64,000 nt of DNA from Allochromatium vinosum DSM 180 (GCF_000025485.1 NC_013851.1:2771501-2835500), one strand, 5' to 3'. Shown: positions 48,851 to 58,017, counted from the first letter of the stretch. Notes: generated by a model from the letters alone, not told the origin. Program-made: numbers and translations.

Positions 48851-49924
48851 TCAGCCGCAACACAGCCCGAGCGGATCATTCGGATCGATGCCCGCCATGA
48901 ACGTCTGACGACGATCATGATGCGTGATCTGATAGATCAGCCCCATCCAGTTGCCGATGACGCCCTCGGCCGTGTCGTGCCAGGTGTTGTGCAGCGCGGC
49001 GGCGATGAGCCGTTCCGGCAGCTCAGGTGGTTTCCGGCCCTGGTCGAGCGCCCGGATGACGCACTCACGATGCTCATTGAGGATGGCCCGCGTCTGGAGA
49101 CCGAAGTAGTTGTCCGGAAACGGCGGATAGTCGGACCGCGCGCCGGCGGCGAAGCGCCCGACCTCACGCTTGTATTCCTTGAGCAATGAAATGGTGTCGT
49201 ACTCGGGATGCCCCTGGAAGAACACCTGCCGGAAGCCGTCCGGACTGACAGCCAGATGCACCCCCGCCTCCTCGCTCTCGACCAGTACATGCAGACCGGC
49301 TCCGACGAACTGCGCGTGACTGATGTCGTTGAAACGCGAATGCGGCACATCGAAGCAGGTATTGACGTCGGCCACCAGCGGATGGGTGCGCGCCAGCACC
49401 CGATGCGGAAACACCCCCCAGCGCTTGGCCGGCAGACGGCGGCGCCGCTCGCCATAGCGGAACTGCATCACCGCATGGGTCGCCAGACAGGAGCAGAGCG
49501 TCGAACAGACGTTGTCGTAGGCCCAGTCGACCACCTCGATCAGCGGCTCCCAGAACGGCTCCAGCGCCAGATCCGGCCCGGTGACGTTGGCGCCGGTGAT
49601 GATGAGTGCATCCAGGCCATCGGCGCGGATCTGGTCGAACGACTGGTAGTAGCGTTCGACATGAGCGCGCGCCTCGGGGCCGCGCTCCAGCTCCTTGAGC
49701 GTGAAGGGATGCACGTAGAACTGCGCGATCTGGTTGCTCTCTCCGATCAGGCGGAAGAACTGGCGCTCGGTCGCCGCCAGGGCCGCGTCCGGCATCATGT
49801 TGAGCAGGCCGATGTGCAGTTCGCGGATGTCCTGATGGAGCGCGAAATCCGGGTCGAGGATCTGCTGCCCCTCCTCGCGCAACCGGGCGAAGGTGGGCAG
49901 GTCATTGTGGGCGACGATGGGCAT
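48851..49924 (-). CDS. metA: Homoserine O-succinyltransferase family protein
   Basis: 357 aa. Activates homoserine for methionine synthesis by O-acylation. The glutamine-amidotransferase-like fold of the MetA family is visible: IGLLNMMPDAALAATERQF near 38-56, IITGANV near 108, the nucleophile Cys in CSCLATHAVMQFRYG near 142-156 and the His-Glu part in FQGHPEYDTISLLKEYKRE near 237-255. The acyl donor (succinyl- or acetyl-CoA) cannot be fixed without key-residue alignment. It follows the P-loop ATPase gene after 108 bp. It provides the sulfur-accepting backbone for sulfide made by the cys operon. Confidence 0.88.
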   Translation of the reverse strand: MPIVAHNDLPTFARLREEGQQILDPDFALHQDIRELHIGLLNMMPDAALAATERQFFRLIGESNQIAQFYVHPFTLKELERGPEARAHVERYYQSFDQIRADGLDALIITGANVTGPDLALEPFWEPLIEVVDWAYDNVCSTLCSCLATHAVMQFRYGERRRRLPAKRWGVFPHRVLARTHPLVADVNTCFDVPHSRFNDISHAQFVGAGLHVLVESEEAGVHLAVSPDGFRQVFFQGHPEYDTISLLKEYKREVGRFAAGARSDYPPFPDNYFGLQTRAILNEHRECVIRALDQGRKPPELPERLIAAALHNTWHDTAEGVIGNWMGLIYQITHHDRRQTFMAGIDPNDPLGLCCG

Positions 49925-50032
49925 AACAGCGGCGTTCAGTCAGTGGCAGTCATTCACAGCGCTCGGTTCGACAGGATCGCTCGGCACCCGGTCCTGTAGG
50001 TTCAGCAACGATTCTGTCGATCCCGTCCGTTT

Positions 50033-50878
50033 TCAAGCACTCCGCGCGATGGCCGACTCGACCAGGGCGAGGAAGTCGGCCTCGTCGCGCACCTGGGCCA
50101 CGTCTTCCGAGGAGACGGTATAGCCGTGCGGCTGGGCGATGGCCTCATAGCGCGGCACACGCGAGTGGAACAGACGCGGGAAGACCCAGCGCGTGAAATC
50201 GTCCGGCTCGATCTGGGCCACATAGTCGAGTTGGCGCAGTTCCAGATAGTCCTTGACCGCCGTTTGCAGGAACTCAGGTCGATAGTAGAGCGGCTTGGGA
50301 TCGGCCTGGGCGCGCTCGATGAGCTTGATCTCGTCGGCCTCGGGCACGCGGATGTAGAGGATCAGACTATGCCGGGCGAGCATGTCGATGACACGCGGCT
50401 CTTCGAGCTCGCACAGGCTGCCGCCGACATCGTTGACCAGATGGGCGTAGCCATAGACCTCCTGGGCCTTGCGCACGAACTCGGGCAGATCGAACATGGC
50501 CGCGATCTCGGCCTCGCGATAGAGCGCCTGACGACGGCTAAACTCGTCGAGCGGCAGTCCGCCCTGCTCCGGATTGCCGAGCTTGCCGATGAAGCTCAGC
50601 ACCGGCCCGAGATCATTGATCTTGATGACATTGCGGATGGTGATCCAGTCGCGGCGCAGCAGATCGCGCAGGAAGGGATCGCGCATGGCGCGCGACTTGA
50701 TCAGATCCAGGATCGGCTCGTCCAAATAACGGGTGCCGATGCGGTAGTCGCCCGAATAATGGAACCAGTCGTGACGGCGCAGCAGGCCCGAGAGATGGGT
50801 CTTGCCGACCCCGGACATGCCGAGCAGGGTCACGCATTTACGCTTCCAGGCGCGGAATTCATCGACCGTGAATTTCAA
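50033..50878 (-). CDS. P-loop ATPase of unknown role, TTG start
   Basis: 281 aa. Walker A is LLGMSGVGKTHLS near 18-30. Downstream lies an all-helical mix with GKLGNPEQGGLPLDEF and VNDVGGSLCELEEP segments. It is not an APS kinase (no PAPS-loop motif) nor an ABC protein. The reading frame opens at 50962, but no ATG occurs near the natural N-terminus; TTG at 50878 with GGAG 8 nt upstream gives MKFTVDEFRAWKRK, chosen here. Function unknown; it lies 49 bp after uup and before metA, all on the minus strand. Confidence 0.75.
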   Translation of the reverse strand: MKFTVDEFRAWKRKCVTLLGMSGVGKTHLSGLLRRHDWFHYSGDYRIGTRYLDEPILDLIKSRAMRDPFLRDLLRRDWITIRNVIKINDLGPVLSFIGKLGNPEQGGLPLDEFSRRQALYREAEIAAMFDLPEFVRKAQEVYGYAHLVNDVGGSLCELEEPRVIDMLARHSLILYIRVPEADEIKLIERAQADPKPLYYRPEFLQTAVKDYLELRQLDYVAQIEPDDFTRWVFPRLFHSRVPRYEAIAQPHGYTVSSEDVAQVRDEADFLALVESAIARSA

Positions 50879-50927
50879 TGGATCTACTCCGAAATGGATG
50901 GATGTGGATGTTCTTCGATCAGGTGCC

Positions 50928-52829
50928 TCACTCGCGCGCGGCCAGTGCCTCCCAACGCGCATAGGCCGCTTCCAGCTCGGCGTCGACGGTCTCCAGACGC
51001 GCCTTGACGGTCACGACCTCGGCGCCGTCGCCCTGATAGAGCGCCGGATCGGCCAGACGTGCGTGCAGAGCGCCCTGCTCCTGCTCAAGCGACTCGATAC
51101 GCTCCGGCAGTTCGGCCAGTTCGCGCGTCTCCTTGAAGCTGAGCTTGTCGCTGGTGCGCTTGGGTTTGGACTTGGGTTCGGCCGCCTGAGTCGCGGGCGC
51201 GCTCGATTTGGGCGCCGGGGCCGGTTCGACCGGACGCGGACGTTGCCTGAGCCAATCCTCATAGCCGCCGACATAGTCGCGCACGATGCCATCGCCCTCG
51301 AACACGAGCGTGCCGGTGACGACATTGTCGAGCAACGCGCGGTCATGGCTGACCAGCAGCAGCGTCCCCGAGTAGTTCAGCAGCAGTTCTTCCAGGAGTT
51401 CCAGCGTCTCGGTGTCGAGATCATTGGTCGGCTCGTCGAGCACCAGCAGATTGGCCGGACGGGTGAAGAGCTTGGCCAGCAGCAGTCGATTGCGCTCGCC
51501 GCCCGAGAGTGCCTTGACCGGCTGGCGCGCGCGCTCCGGCGTGAACAGGAAGTCTTTGAGATAGGACAGCACGTGACGGCTGGCGCCTTCGATCTCGACC
51601 TGATCGCTGCCGCCAGCGACGTTGTCGCGCACACTCTTCTCGGGATCGAGTTGGGCGCGCATCTGGTCGAAATAGGCGATCTGGAGATTGGAGCCGCGCT
51701 GGATACGCCCCTGTTGCGGTTCCAGCTCGCCGAGCAGGAGCTTGAGCAACGTGCTCTTGCCCGCGCCATTGGGTCCGATGATGCCGATCTTGTCGCCGCG
51801 CAGGATGAGCGTCGAGAAATCACGGATGACGGTCTTGTCGCCCCAGCGGTGCGTCACGCCTTCGGCCTCGACCACCAGCTTGCCCGAGCGATCCGACTCG
51901 CTCAGCCGGATGCGCGCCGAACCCTGGAGTTCGCGCCGCTCACGACGCTCATCGCGCATGGATTCGAGCGCGCGCACCCGACCCTCGTTGCGGGTGCGCC
52001 GCGCCTTGATGCCCTGCCGGATCCAGACCTCTTCCTCCGCGAGCTTGCGGTCGAAGTGCGCATTGGCCTGCGCCTCAGCATGCAGCCGTTCCTCGCGCCG
52101 GCGCAGATAGTTGGCGTAATCGCCCGGCCAGTCGGTCAGCCGGCCGCGATCGAGTTCCAGGATGCGCGTGGCGACCCGCTGCAAGAAGCGCCGGTCGTGG
52201 GTGATGAACAGCAGTGCGCCCTGAAAACCGACCAGAAACTCTTCCAGCCAGGCGATGCTGTCGATGTCGAGATGGTTGGTCGGCTCGTCGAGCAGCAGCA
52301 GATCCGGCTCCACCACCAGGGCCCGCGCCAGCATCACCCGCCGCTGCATCCCGCCCGAGAGCGATTTGAGTTGCGCCTCGGCATCGAGTCCGAGCCGCGA
52401 GATGACGCGCTCGGTGCGTTGCTCGATCTCCCAGCCGCCCTGATCCTCCAACTGATGCTGGAGTTCGGCCAGCCGCGCCAGATCCTGCTCGCTCGCGTCC
52501 GCGCCGAGCGCGTGCGAGCGGGTGAAATATTCGTGCACCAGGGCCCCCAGCTCGCCGAGTCCGGCGGCGACCACCTCGAAGACGCTGGCATCGACATCCC
52601 CCGGCACCTCCTGCGCCAGCCGCCCGATCCGCAACCCCTGACCGGCGTGCACCCGACCGCTGTCGGGCTGGACATCCCCGGCGACGATCCGCAGCAGTGT
52701 GGACTTGCCCGCCCCATTGCGCCCGATCAGACAGATCCGCTCGCCGCGCTCGATGGCGAAGGAGACCTCGTCGAGCAGGGGCGGCAGGCCGTAGGAGAGA
52801 CCGATCGAATCGAGACTGAGCAGGGTCAT
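50928..52829 (-). CDS. uup: ABC-F ATPase, Uup type
   Basis: 633 aa, cytoplasmic, two ABC domains with no membrane part. Walker A sites are GRNGAGKST (about 36-44) and GPNGAGKST (about 350-358), with signature motifs LSGGMQRR and LSGGERNR and Walker B LLLLDEPTNHLD and LLVLDEPTNDLD. The linker has EEEVWIRQGIKARRTRNEGRV, a Uup hallmark, and a coiled-coil C-terminus (about 555-633). Uup affects transposon excision, Holliday-junction binding and ribosome work in E. coli. Confidence 0.93.
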   Translation of the reverse strand: MTLLSLDSIGLSYGLPPLLDEVSFAIERGERICLIGRNGAGKSTLLRIVAGDVQPDSGRVHAGQGLRIGRLAQEVPGDVDASVFEVVAAGLGELGALVHEYFTRSHALGADASEQDLARLAELQHQLEDQGGWEIEQRTERVISRLGLDAEAQLKSLSGGMQRRVMLARALVVEPDLLLLDEPTNHLDIDSIAWLEEFLVGFQGALLFITHDRRFLQRVATRILELDRGRLTDWPGDYANYLRRREERLHAEAQANAHFDRKLAEEEVWIRQGIKARRTRNEGRVRALESMRDERRERRELQGSARIRLSESDRSGKLVVEAEGVTHRWGDKTVIRDFSTLILRGDKIGIIGPNGAGKSTLLKLLLGELEPQQGRIQRGSNLQIAYFDQMRAQLDPEKSVRDNVAGGSDQVEIEGASRHVLSYLKDFLFTPERARQPVKALSGGERNRLLLAKLFTRPANLLVLDEPTNDLDTETLELLEELLLNYSGTLLLVSHDRALLDNVVTGTLVFEGDGIVRDYVGGYEDWLRQRPRPVEPAPAPKSSAPATQAAEPKSKPKRTSDKLSFKETRELAELPERIESLEQEQGALHARLADPALYQGDGAEVVTVKARLETVDAELEAAYARWEALAARE

Positions 52830-53104
52830 GCGTTTTCCAGGGAATCACGGAGGATGAATGTTGTCGGAGCAGGCGCCGGTGCCCATATCGCGACCGCGTA
52901 GCGAGCCAACGGCGACACAGGCACTCGATTGCGCTTTATCAATGACACGCCAGGGCCGCCTGGATCACCGACTTCGAGTAATATTCTAACTTCGATCGCT
53001 CCAACCGCGTCGATTCGAGATGAATCCGGCGCGGATGGAGACAGACCCCAGGCAGTGAGCCGCGCTCCCGTGGACGCGGACCGATTAGGAGTCCATCGCT
53101 ACCG

Positions 53105-53812
53105 ATGACGAAAACAGTCTCTCTCCGTGAGGCCTGGTCCGGCGAGGCCAATTGCCTCAATTGCGCGCTACGGACCTCGGTGCTCTTCTCCGGCCTGCAG
53201 GAAGCGGACTTCGAACACATCCATGAGCCGATCGATCAGTTCACGCTCAAGCCGGGCGCGCATCTCTATCTGGCGGGCGACACAGGCGAGTACCTGTTCA
53301 CCATCCGTTCCGGGATGCTGAAGCTGGTTCAATATCTGCCGGACGGCAGCCAGCGCATCGTTCGCGTCGCCCGCTCCACCGATGTGCTGGGTCTGGAGTC
53401 ACTGCTCGACGATCGCTATCAGCACGACGCCATCGCGCTGCATCCCACTGAGGTCTGTCGTTTCCCGGCGCGTCTGGTGCGCGAACTCGGGCGCGTCAAC
53501 CCGACCCTGCACCACGAGCTCATGGCCCGCTGGCAGCGCGCCCTGACCGAGGCCGATGCCTGGCTGACCGAACTCTCGACCGGCTCGGCGCGCCAGCGCG
53601 TGGCCCGACTGCTGCTGCGTCTGGTGCGCGACCGCGAGACCAGCGAGTGCCCGCTCTTCAGCCGTGAGGACATGGGCGCCATGCTCGGCGTCACCACCGA
53701 GACGGCCAGCCGCACCATCGCCGAGTTCAAGCGTCAGGGGCTGCTGGTGGAGACGGCGCCCAATCTCTTCCTGCTCGACATCCCCAATCTGCGACGGCTG
53801 GCGGAGGATTGA
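53105..53812 (+). CDS. FNR/CRP-family regulator lacking one FNR cluster cysteine
   Basis: 235 aa. Cyclic-nucleotide-type sensor fold (about 28-145) and a helix-turn-helix with TTETASRTIAEFKRQGL near 197-213, whose E-x2-SR matches the FNR recognition helix for TTGAT half-sites. Cluster ligands C17-x2-C20 and C118 match FNR Cys20, Cys23 and Cys122, but the Cys29 position is Val26. The cluster may be altered, absent or have another ligand, so oxygen sensing is uncertain. It lies upstream of an unknown gene with an FNR-like box and of cydABX, possible targets. Upstream gap 52830-53104 holds no other gene. Confidence 0.85.
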   Translation: MTKTVSLREAWSGEANCLNCALRTSVLFSGLQEADFEHIHEPIDQFTLKPGAHLYLAGDTGEYLFTIRSGMLKLVQYLPDGSQRIVRVARSTDVLGLESLLDDRYQHDAIALHPTEVCRFPARLVRELGRVNPTLHHELMARWQRALTEADAWLTELSTGSARQRVARLLLRLVRDRETSECPLFSREDMGAMLGVTTETASRTIAEFKRQGLLVETAPNLFLLDIPNLRRLAED

Positions 53813-53841
53813 GGCGAGGCGTGCTCGCCGGTCCGCTGAGT

Positions 53842-53855
53842 TTGACTAATTTCAA
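53842..53855 (+). promoter_or_regulatory. FNR-like binding site
   Basis: TTGAC-TAAT-TTCAA, 5+4+5 layout, matches the FNR consensus TTGAT-N4-ATCAA at 8 of 10 positions. It lies 30 bp after the FNR-like gene and about 70 bp before the start of the 135-aa gene. It may be autoregulatory or control that gene; no good -10 was fixed. Confidence 0.5.
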
Positions 53856-53924
53856 TGCGTTGCGCCTGATCTCAAGGTTACGCTTGCGCCATTCCGTCGC
53901 CCATGGCCAGGATCTCCACGCCCG

Positions 53925-54332
53925 ATGAAAACATCACTCTCATTCGCCGAATATCCCATCTACTCACTGGAGATCGGGCGCGAGGAGACGCCATTCGATT
54001 CGGTCGAGGCCATCTGCGGCTATTTCCGCGCCTGCATCGAGTCGCATCGTAGCGCGGTCTTCATCGCCGAGTTCGACCACTACGCTCATACCCAGTCACT
54101 GCCCGAAGGACACATCGGCGAGGGCATCCGCGCGGCCAGGAATCTGGTGTTCTGCTTCGGCATCTCGCTGCCAAAGCCCGAACTGCTGGCCTGCCGACCG
54201 CGTTCGATCGGGATCGCCGAGACGGATCAGGGGTTTCTGATCACCTTCATGGAAACGCCCATGCCGGTGGCCAACGCCGTCATGGAGGACTGGGCCATGG
54301 GTTTGTGCAAGAGCCAGTGCGAAGCGGCCTGA
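53925..54332 (+). CDS. Conserved-looking protein of unknown function
   Basis: 135 aa, not recognised with confidence. Soluble, with C near 31, 41, 77, 89 and two C-terminal Cys (CKSQCEAA), plus a FIAEFDHYAHTQ segment. No export signal or membrane helix. The start at 53925 follows an FNR-like box. The position between an FNR-family regulator and a NifX-like protein before cydABX hints at redox or respiratory control, which is only context. Coding bias fits neighbours. Confidence 0.6.
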   Translation: MKTSLSFAEYPIYSLEIGREETPFDSVEAICGYFRACIESHRSAVFIAEFDHYAHTQSLPEGHIGEGIRAARNLVFCFGISLPKPELLACRPRSIGIAETDQGFLITFMETPMPVANAVMEDWAMGLCKSQCEAA

Positions 54333-54374
54333 GCGCGACGCGATATCCTCCATCCATCAACTTCGGAAACCAGT

Positions 54375-54803
54375 ATGCGCATCGCCGTCACCAGTCAGAA
54401 TTTCCGCACCATCACCGGACATGCCGGTAAGACCCGGCGCTTTCTCATCCTGGAGGCCGATGGCCAGGGCGAACCGGTCGAGGTCGAGCGCCTGGATCTG
54501 CCCGCCGGCTTGTCACTGCACGATCATCACGGCGACGACCATCCGCTGTTCACACTCGGACTCGATGCCATCCTGACCCAGAGCGCCGGCCAGGGGTTCC
54601 GGACCCGTCTGGCCCGCCACGGCATCGCCGTCCATGCCACCAGCGCCACGGATCCCATGAGCGCCGCAGCCGATCTCGCCGCCGGTCGAACGCTTGCGAC
54701 ACCGGCTCCGCACGACGACGATCACGCCCACGGACACGGCCATGGCCACGCCTCCAGCACGGAACGCGCTCAGGTTCGACTCCAGGTCGGGTCTCTGAAG
54801 TAA
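54375..54803 (+). CDS. NifX/NifB-type dinitrogenase cofactor family protein with His-rich tail
   Basis: 142 aa. The first about 100 residues have the NifX/YbiB-like fold pattern MRIAVTSQNFRTITGHAGKT ... FLILEAD, used by proteins that carry FeMo- or Fe-S precursors. A His/Asp-rich segment near 116-130 (DDDHAHGHGHGH) should bind metal. It stands alone without nif genes. Possibly a metal-cofactor carrier linked to respiratory enzymes here; function unproved. Confidence 0.65.
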   Translation: MRIAVTSQNFRTITGHAGKTRRFLILEADGQGEPVEVERLDLPAGLSLHDHHGDDHPLFTLGLDAILTQSAGQGFRTRLARHGIAVHATSATDPMSAAADLAAGRTLATPAPHDDDHAHGHGHGHASSTERAQVRLQVGSLK

Positions 54804-54911
54804 ATCCGCTCACCCGCCCCCACATCCGCGTAAAGCGGCCCCGTCGAGCGACAACCTGACTCAGATCATTTCCGATAAGCGCGATCCGGTTTAGTCTCTT
54901 GCCGCTGGCGC

Positions 54912-54943
54912 GGCTCGCCGAGGATCTCCCGACCCGGCGAGCC
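54912..54943 (+). promoter_or_regulatory. Hairpin in the cydA leader region
   Basis: 9-bp perfect inverted repeat GGCTCGCCG (54912-54920) and CGGCGAGCC (54935-54943) with a 14-nt loop, 59 bp before cydA. No T-run follows, so it is not a standard terminator. Could stabilise the 5' leader or be a protein site. In the rest of 54804-55001 no clear FNR or ArcA-like box was seen. Confidence 0.35.
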
Positions 54944-55001
54944 AAGTGCCGAGGTAGCAACCCTCCGTGACACCTGGTCCCGGACTTCAGGAGACTCGCT
55001 C

Positions 55002-56606
55002 ATGCTCGACAGTACCATGGTCGAACTCTCGCGATGGCAATTCGCCATCACGGCGATGTACCACTTTCTCTTCGTTCCACTGACGCTCGGACTCTCCTGG
55101 ATCCTGGTGATCATGGAGAGCGTCTATGTCATGACCGGCCGCGAGATCTACCGGGACATGACCAAGTTCTGGGGCAAGCTCTTCGGCATCAACTTCGCCC
55201 TGGGTGTCACCACCGGCCTGACCATGGAGTTTCAGTTCGGGACCAACTGGGCCTATTACAGCCACTACGTCGGCGATGTCTTCGGCGCGCCCCTGGCCAT
55301 TGAGGGTCTGATGGCCTTCTTCCTGGAGTCGACCTTCATCGGACTGTTCTTCCTTGGCTGGGAGCGGCTCTCCAAGCGCCAGCATCTGACCGTCACCTTC
55401 CTGACCGCGCTCGGCTCCAACCTCTCGGCGCTGTGGATCCTGGTCGCCAACGGCTGGATGCAGAATCCGGTCGGCTCGGAGTTCAGCTACGAGACCATGC
55501 GCATGGAGATGACCAGCTTCACCGAGCTGCTGCTCAATCCGGTCGCTCAGGTCAAGTTCGTGCACACGGTTGCCGCCGGCTATGTGACCGCCTCCATGTT
55601 CGTGCTCGGCATCAGCGCCTGGTACATGCTCAAGGGACGGGATCTGGCCTTCGCCAAGCGATCCTTCTCGGTCGCGGTCGGCTTCGGTCTGGCCTCCATC
55701 CTCTCGGTCATCCTGCTCGGCGACGAGTCCGGCTACGAGGTCGGCGACGTACAGAAGGTGAAGCTCGCCGCGATCGAGGCCGAATGGCACACCGAACCGG
55801 CCCCCGCCGCCTTCACGATCTACGGCAACCCGAGCAACGAGGACGAGGAAACGCACAACGCGGTCAAGGTGCCCTGGCTGCTGGGACTCATCGCCACCCG
55901 TTCGCTCGACACCGAGGTAGCGGGGCTGAAGGATCTGATGCGCGAGCACGAGGTGCGCATCCGCAGCGGCATGATCGCCTATCAGTATCTGGAGCGTCTG
56001 CGTGGTGGCGAGGACACGCCCGGCAACCGCGCCGTCTTCGAGGAACACAAGAAAGACCTCGGCTATGGCCTGCTGCTCAAGCGCTATACCGAGAATCCGG
56101 CCGAGGCGACCGAGGAGCAGATCCAGCTGGCGGTCAAGGACTCCATCCCCGAAGTCGCTCCCTTGTTCTGGACCTTCAGGATCATGGTCGGGGCTGGGGT
56201 CTGGATGCTGGTGCTGCTGGTGCTGGGTTTTTACTTCAACGCCAAGCGCGTCATCGAGGAGAAACGCTGGTTGCTGCGACTTTTTCTCTACAGCATCCCG
56301 GCGCCCTGGATCGCGGCCGAGACCGGCTGGTTCGTCGCCGAGTTCGGGCGACAGCCCTGGGCCATCGGCGAGGTGCTGCCGACCTCGATCGCCGTCTCCA
56401 GCCTGACGGCCAACGACATCCTCATCAGCCTCTCGGGCTTCATCCTCTTCTATACCCTGCTGTTCATCATCGAGATGTATCTGATGTTCAAGTTCGCGCG
56501 CCTGGGGCCGAGTTCGCTGCACACCGGCCGCTATCATCACGAGCGCGACACCGGCCACGCAGGCGGCATGACCCCGGCCACGGCTCCGCAGAAACCGCTC
56601 GATTAG
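55002..56606 (+). CDS. cydA: Cytochrome bd ubiquinol oxidase subunit I
   Basis: 534 aa, high-affinity quinol oxidase carrying haems b558, b595 and d. Very close to E. coli CydA: N-terminal [22 protein letters not shown] with the haem His, long Q-loop form (residues 250-390), and [13 protein letters not shown] near 448-460. About nine membrane helices. Long Q-loop type matches length (E. coli 522). Followed by cydB after 15 bp. Low-oxygen respiration and oxygen protection are expected roles. Confidence 0.98.
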   Translation: MLDSTMVELSRWQFAITAMYHFLFVPLTLGLSWILVIMESVYVMTGREIYRDMTKFWGKLFGINFALGVTTGLTMEFQFGTNWAYYSHYVGDVFGAPLAIEGLMAFFLESTFIGLFFLGWERLSKRQHLTVTFLTALGSNLSALWILVANGWMQNPVGSEFSYETMRMEMTSFTELLLNPVAQVKFVHTVAAGYVTASMFVLGISAWYMLKGRDLAFAKRSFSVAVGFGLASILSVILLGDESGYEVGDVQKVKLAAIEAEWHTEPAPAAFTIYGNPSNEDEETHNAVKVPWLLGLIATRSLDTEVAGLKDLMREHEVRIRSGMIAYQYLERLRGGEDTPGNRAVFEEHKKDLGYGLLLKRYTENPAEATEEQIQLAVKDSIPEVAPLFWTFRIMVGAGVWMLVLLVLGFYFNAKRVIEEKRWLLRLFLYSIPAPWIAAETGWFVAEFGRQPWAIGEVLPTSIAVSSLTANDILISLSGFILFYTLLFIIEMYLMFKFARLGPSSLHTGRYHHERDTGHAGGMTPATAPQKPLD

Positions 56607-56621
56607 GAGGGAGACTCGATC

Positions 56622-57764
56622 ATGATCCTCGACTATGAAACGCTGAAGTTTGTCTGGTGGGTGTTGGTCGGTGTGCTCTTCATCGGCTTCGCCGTCACCG
56701 ACGGGCTGGACATGGGCGTCGGCGCCCTGCTGCCCTTCCTCGGTCAGAACGACGAGGAGCGGCGCGTCATCATCAACACCGTCGGCCCGCACTGGGACGG
56801 CAATCAGGTGTGGCTGATCACGGCCGGCGGGGCCATCTTCGCCGCCTGGCCGCTGGTCTATGCCACGGCCTTCTCGGGCTTCTACTTCGCGATGCTGCTG
56901 GCGTTGTTCGCGCTCTTCTTCCGGCCGGTCGGGTTCGATTACCGCAGCAAGATCGCCGATCCGCGCTGGCGCAATGCCTGGGACTGGGGGCTGTTCGTCG
57001 GCGGCGCGGTGCCGGCGCTGGTGTTCGGCATCGCCTTCGGCAACCTGCTCCAGGGCGTGCCCTTCCATCTCGACGACCTGCTGCGGCCTTACTACAGCGG
57101 CAGCTTCTTCGGGCTGCTCAATCCGTTCGCGCTGCTGGCCGGGCTGATCAGTCTCGGGATGCTGGTCATGCACGGGGCCATCTGGCTGCAACTGCGCACC
57201 GCCGAGCCGATCTCGGGTCGGGCCAAGGTGGTCGCGAAGAAGGCGGGACTGGCGACCATCGTCGCCTTCGCGCTGGCCGGGGTATGGCTGACGATCGGCG
57301 TGGACGGCTACACGGTGGTCTCGATGCCGGCGCTGGATGCCGTGCCCAATCCGCTGACCAAGGAGGTGGTACGCGACGGTGGCGCCTGGCTGGCCAACTA
57401 CGCCGCTCACCCCTGGACACTGCTGTTCCCGCTACTCGGCTTCGCGGGCATGGGGCTGGCCGTGCTGGCTTCGATGTCGAACCGGCCCGGCTGGGGGCTG
57501 GTCGCCAGCAGTCTGGGGCTGACCGGGATCATCGTCACCGCCGGCGCGGCCATGTTCCCCTTCATCATGCCATCGAGCACCAATCCCAACAGCAGCCTGA
57601 TCGCCTGGGACGCGGTGTCGAGCCATCTGACGCTGACGGTGATGTTCTGGGCGGCGGTGATCTTCGTGCCGCTGATCCTGGCCTACACCACCTGGACCTA
57701 TGCCAAGATGTGGCGGCGGGTGACGGTCGAGGAGATCCGGTCGCAGGATCATCTGGCCTATTGA
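56622..57764 (+). CDS. cydB: Cytochrome bd ubiquinol oxidase subunit II
   Basis: 380 aa (E. coli 379). About eight to nine membrane helices, start MILDYETLKFVWWVLVGVLFIGFA, and GPHWDGNQVWLITAGGAIFAAWP near 51-73, a CydB signature. Partner of CydA in the heterodimer core. Preceded by a GGAGGGAG ribosome site and followed after 81 bp by cydX. Confidence 0.98.
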   Translation: MILDYETLKFVWWVLVGVLFIGFAVTDGLDMGVGALLPFLGQNDEERRVIINTVGPHWDGNQVWLITAGGAIFAAWPLVYATAFSGFYFAMLLALFALFFRPVGFDYRSKIADPRWRNAWDWGLFVGGAVPALVFGIAFGNLLQGVPFHLDDLLRPYYSGSFFGLLNPFALLAGLISLGMLVMHGAIWLQLRTAEPISGRAKVVAKKAGLATIVAFALAGVWLTIGVDGYTVVSMPALDAVPNPLTKEVVRDGGAWLANYAAHPWTLLFPLLGFAGMGLAVLASMSNRPGWGLVASSLGLTGIIVTAGAAMFPFIMPSSTNPNSSLIAWDAVSSHLTLTVMFWAAVIFVPLILAYTTWTYAKMWRRVTVEEIRSQDHLAY

Positions 57765-57845
57765 ACGGCCATCCCCTGTCGCCGGATCTCATTGGGATTC
57801 CGGCGGCAGGTTCAAGCCATCCGTTGATTCATCGAGGAACGAGCC

Positions 57846-57965
57846 ATGTGGTACTTCTCCTGGATACTCGGCGTCCTGCTGGCGCTGGCCTTCGGCATCA
57901 TCAATGTGCTCTGGTATGAGTCCGATCAGTGCCGCAGCACGGCCGACGACGACTGTCCAACCTGA
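57846..57965 (+). CDS. cydX: Cytochrome bd small subunit CydX
   Basis: 39-aa single-helix protein, MWYFSWILGVLLALAFGI at the start followed by LWYE near 22-25, the CydX signature (E. coli CydX 37 aa). It stabilises haems in the CydAB complex. Ribosome site GAGGAA lies 6 nt before ATG. It ends 4 bp before a strong terminator, closing the cydABX operon. Confidence 0.93.
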   Translation: MWYFSWILGVLLALAFGIINVLWYESDQCRSTADDDCPT

Positions 57966-57969
57966 TCTG

Positions 57970-58001
57970 ACGAAAAACGCGGCCGAAGCCGCGTTTTTCG
58001 T
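57970..58001. terminator. Bidirectional terminator between cydX and ompA-like gene
   Basis: Perfect 14-bp stem ACGAAAAACGCGGC (57970-57983) and GCCGCGTTTTTCGT (57988-58001) with loop CGAA. T5 on the plus strand and its mirror on the minus strand make it suited to stop both cydABX and the opposing outer-membrane lipoprotein gene. Confidence 0.93.
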
Positions 58002-58017
58002 GTCTATCCGCCGCCCA

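Noticed and set aside
48550-48900. 116-aa open frame in the AT-rich gap
   Set aside because: No ribosome site, runs into the metA 3' end on the other strand, no familiar motif.
50033-50878. APS kinase for the sulfate pathway
   Set aside because: Has only a Walker A site in common; no APS kinase motifs, and CysH here looks APS-specific.
54987-57410. 807-aa open frame on the minus strand opposite cydA/cydB
   Set aside because: Antisense to highly conserved cydAB; no recognisable domain.
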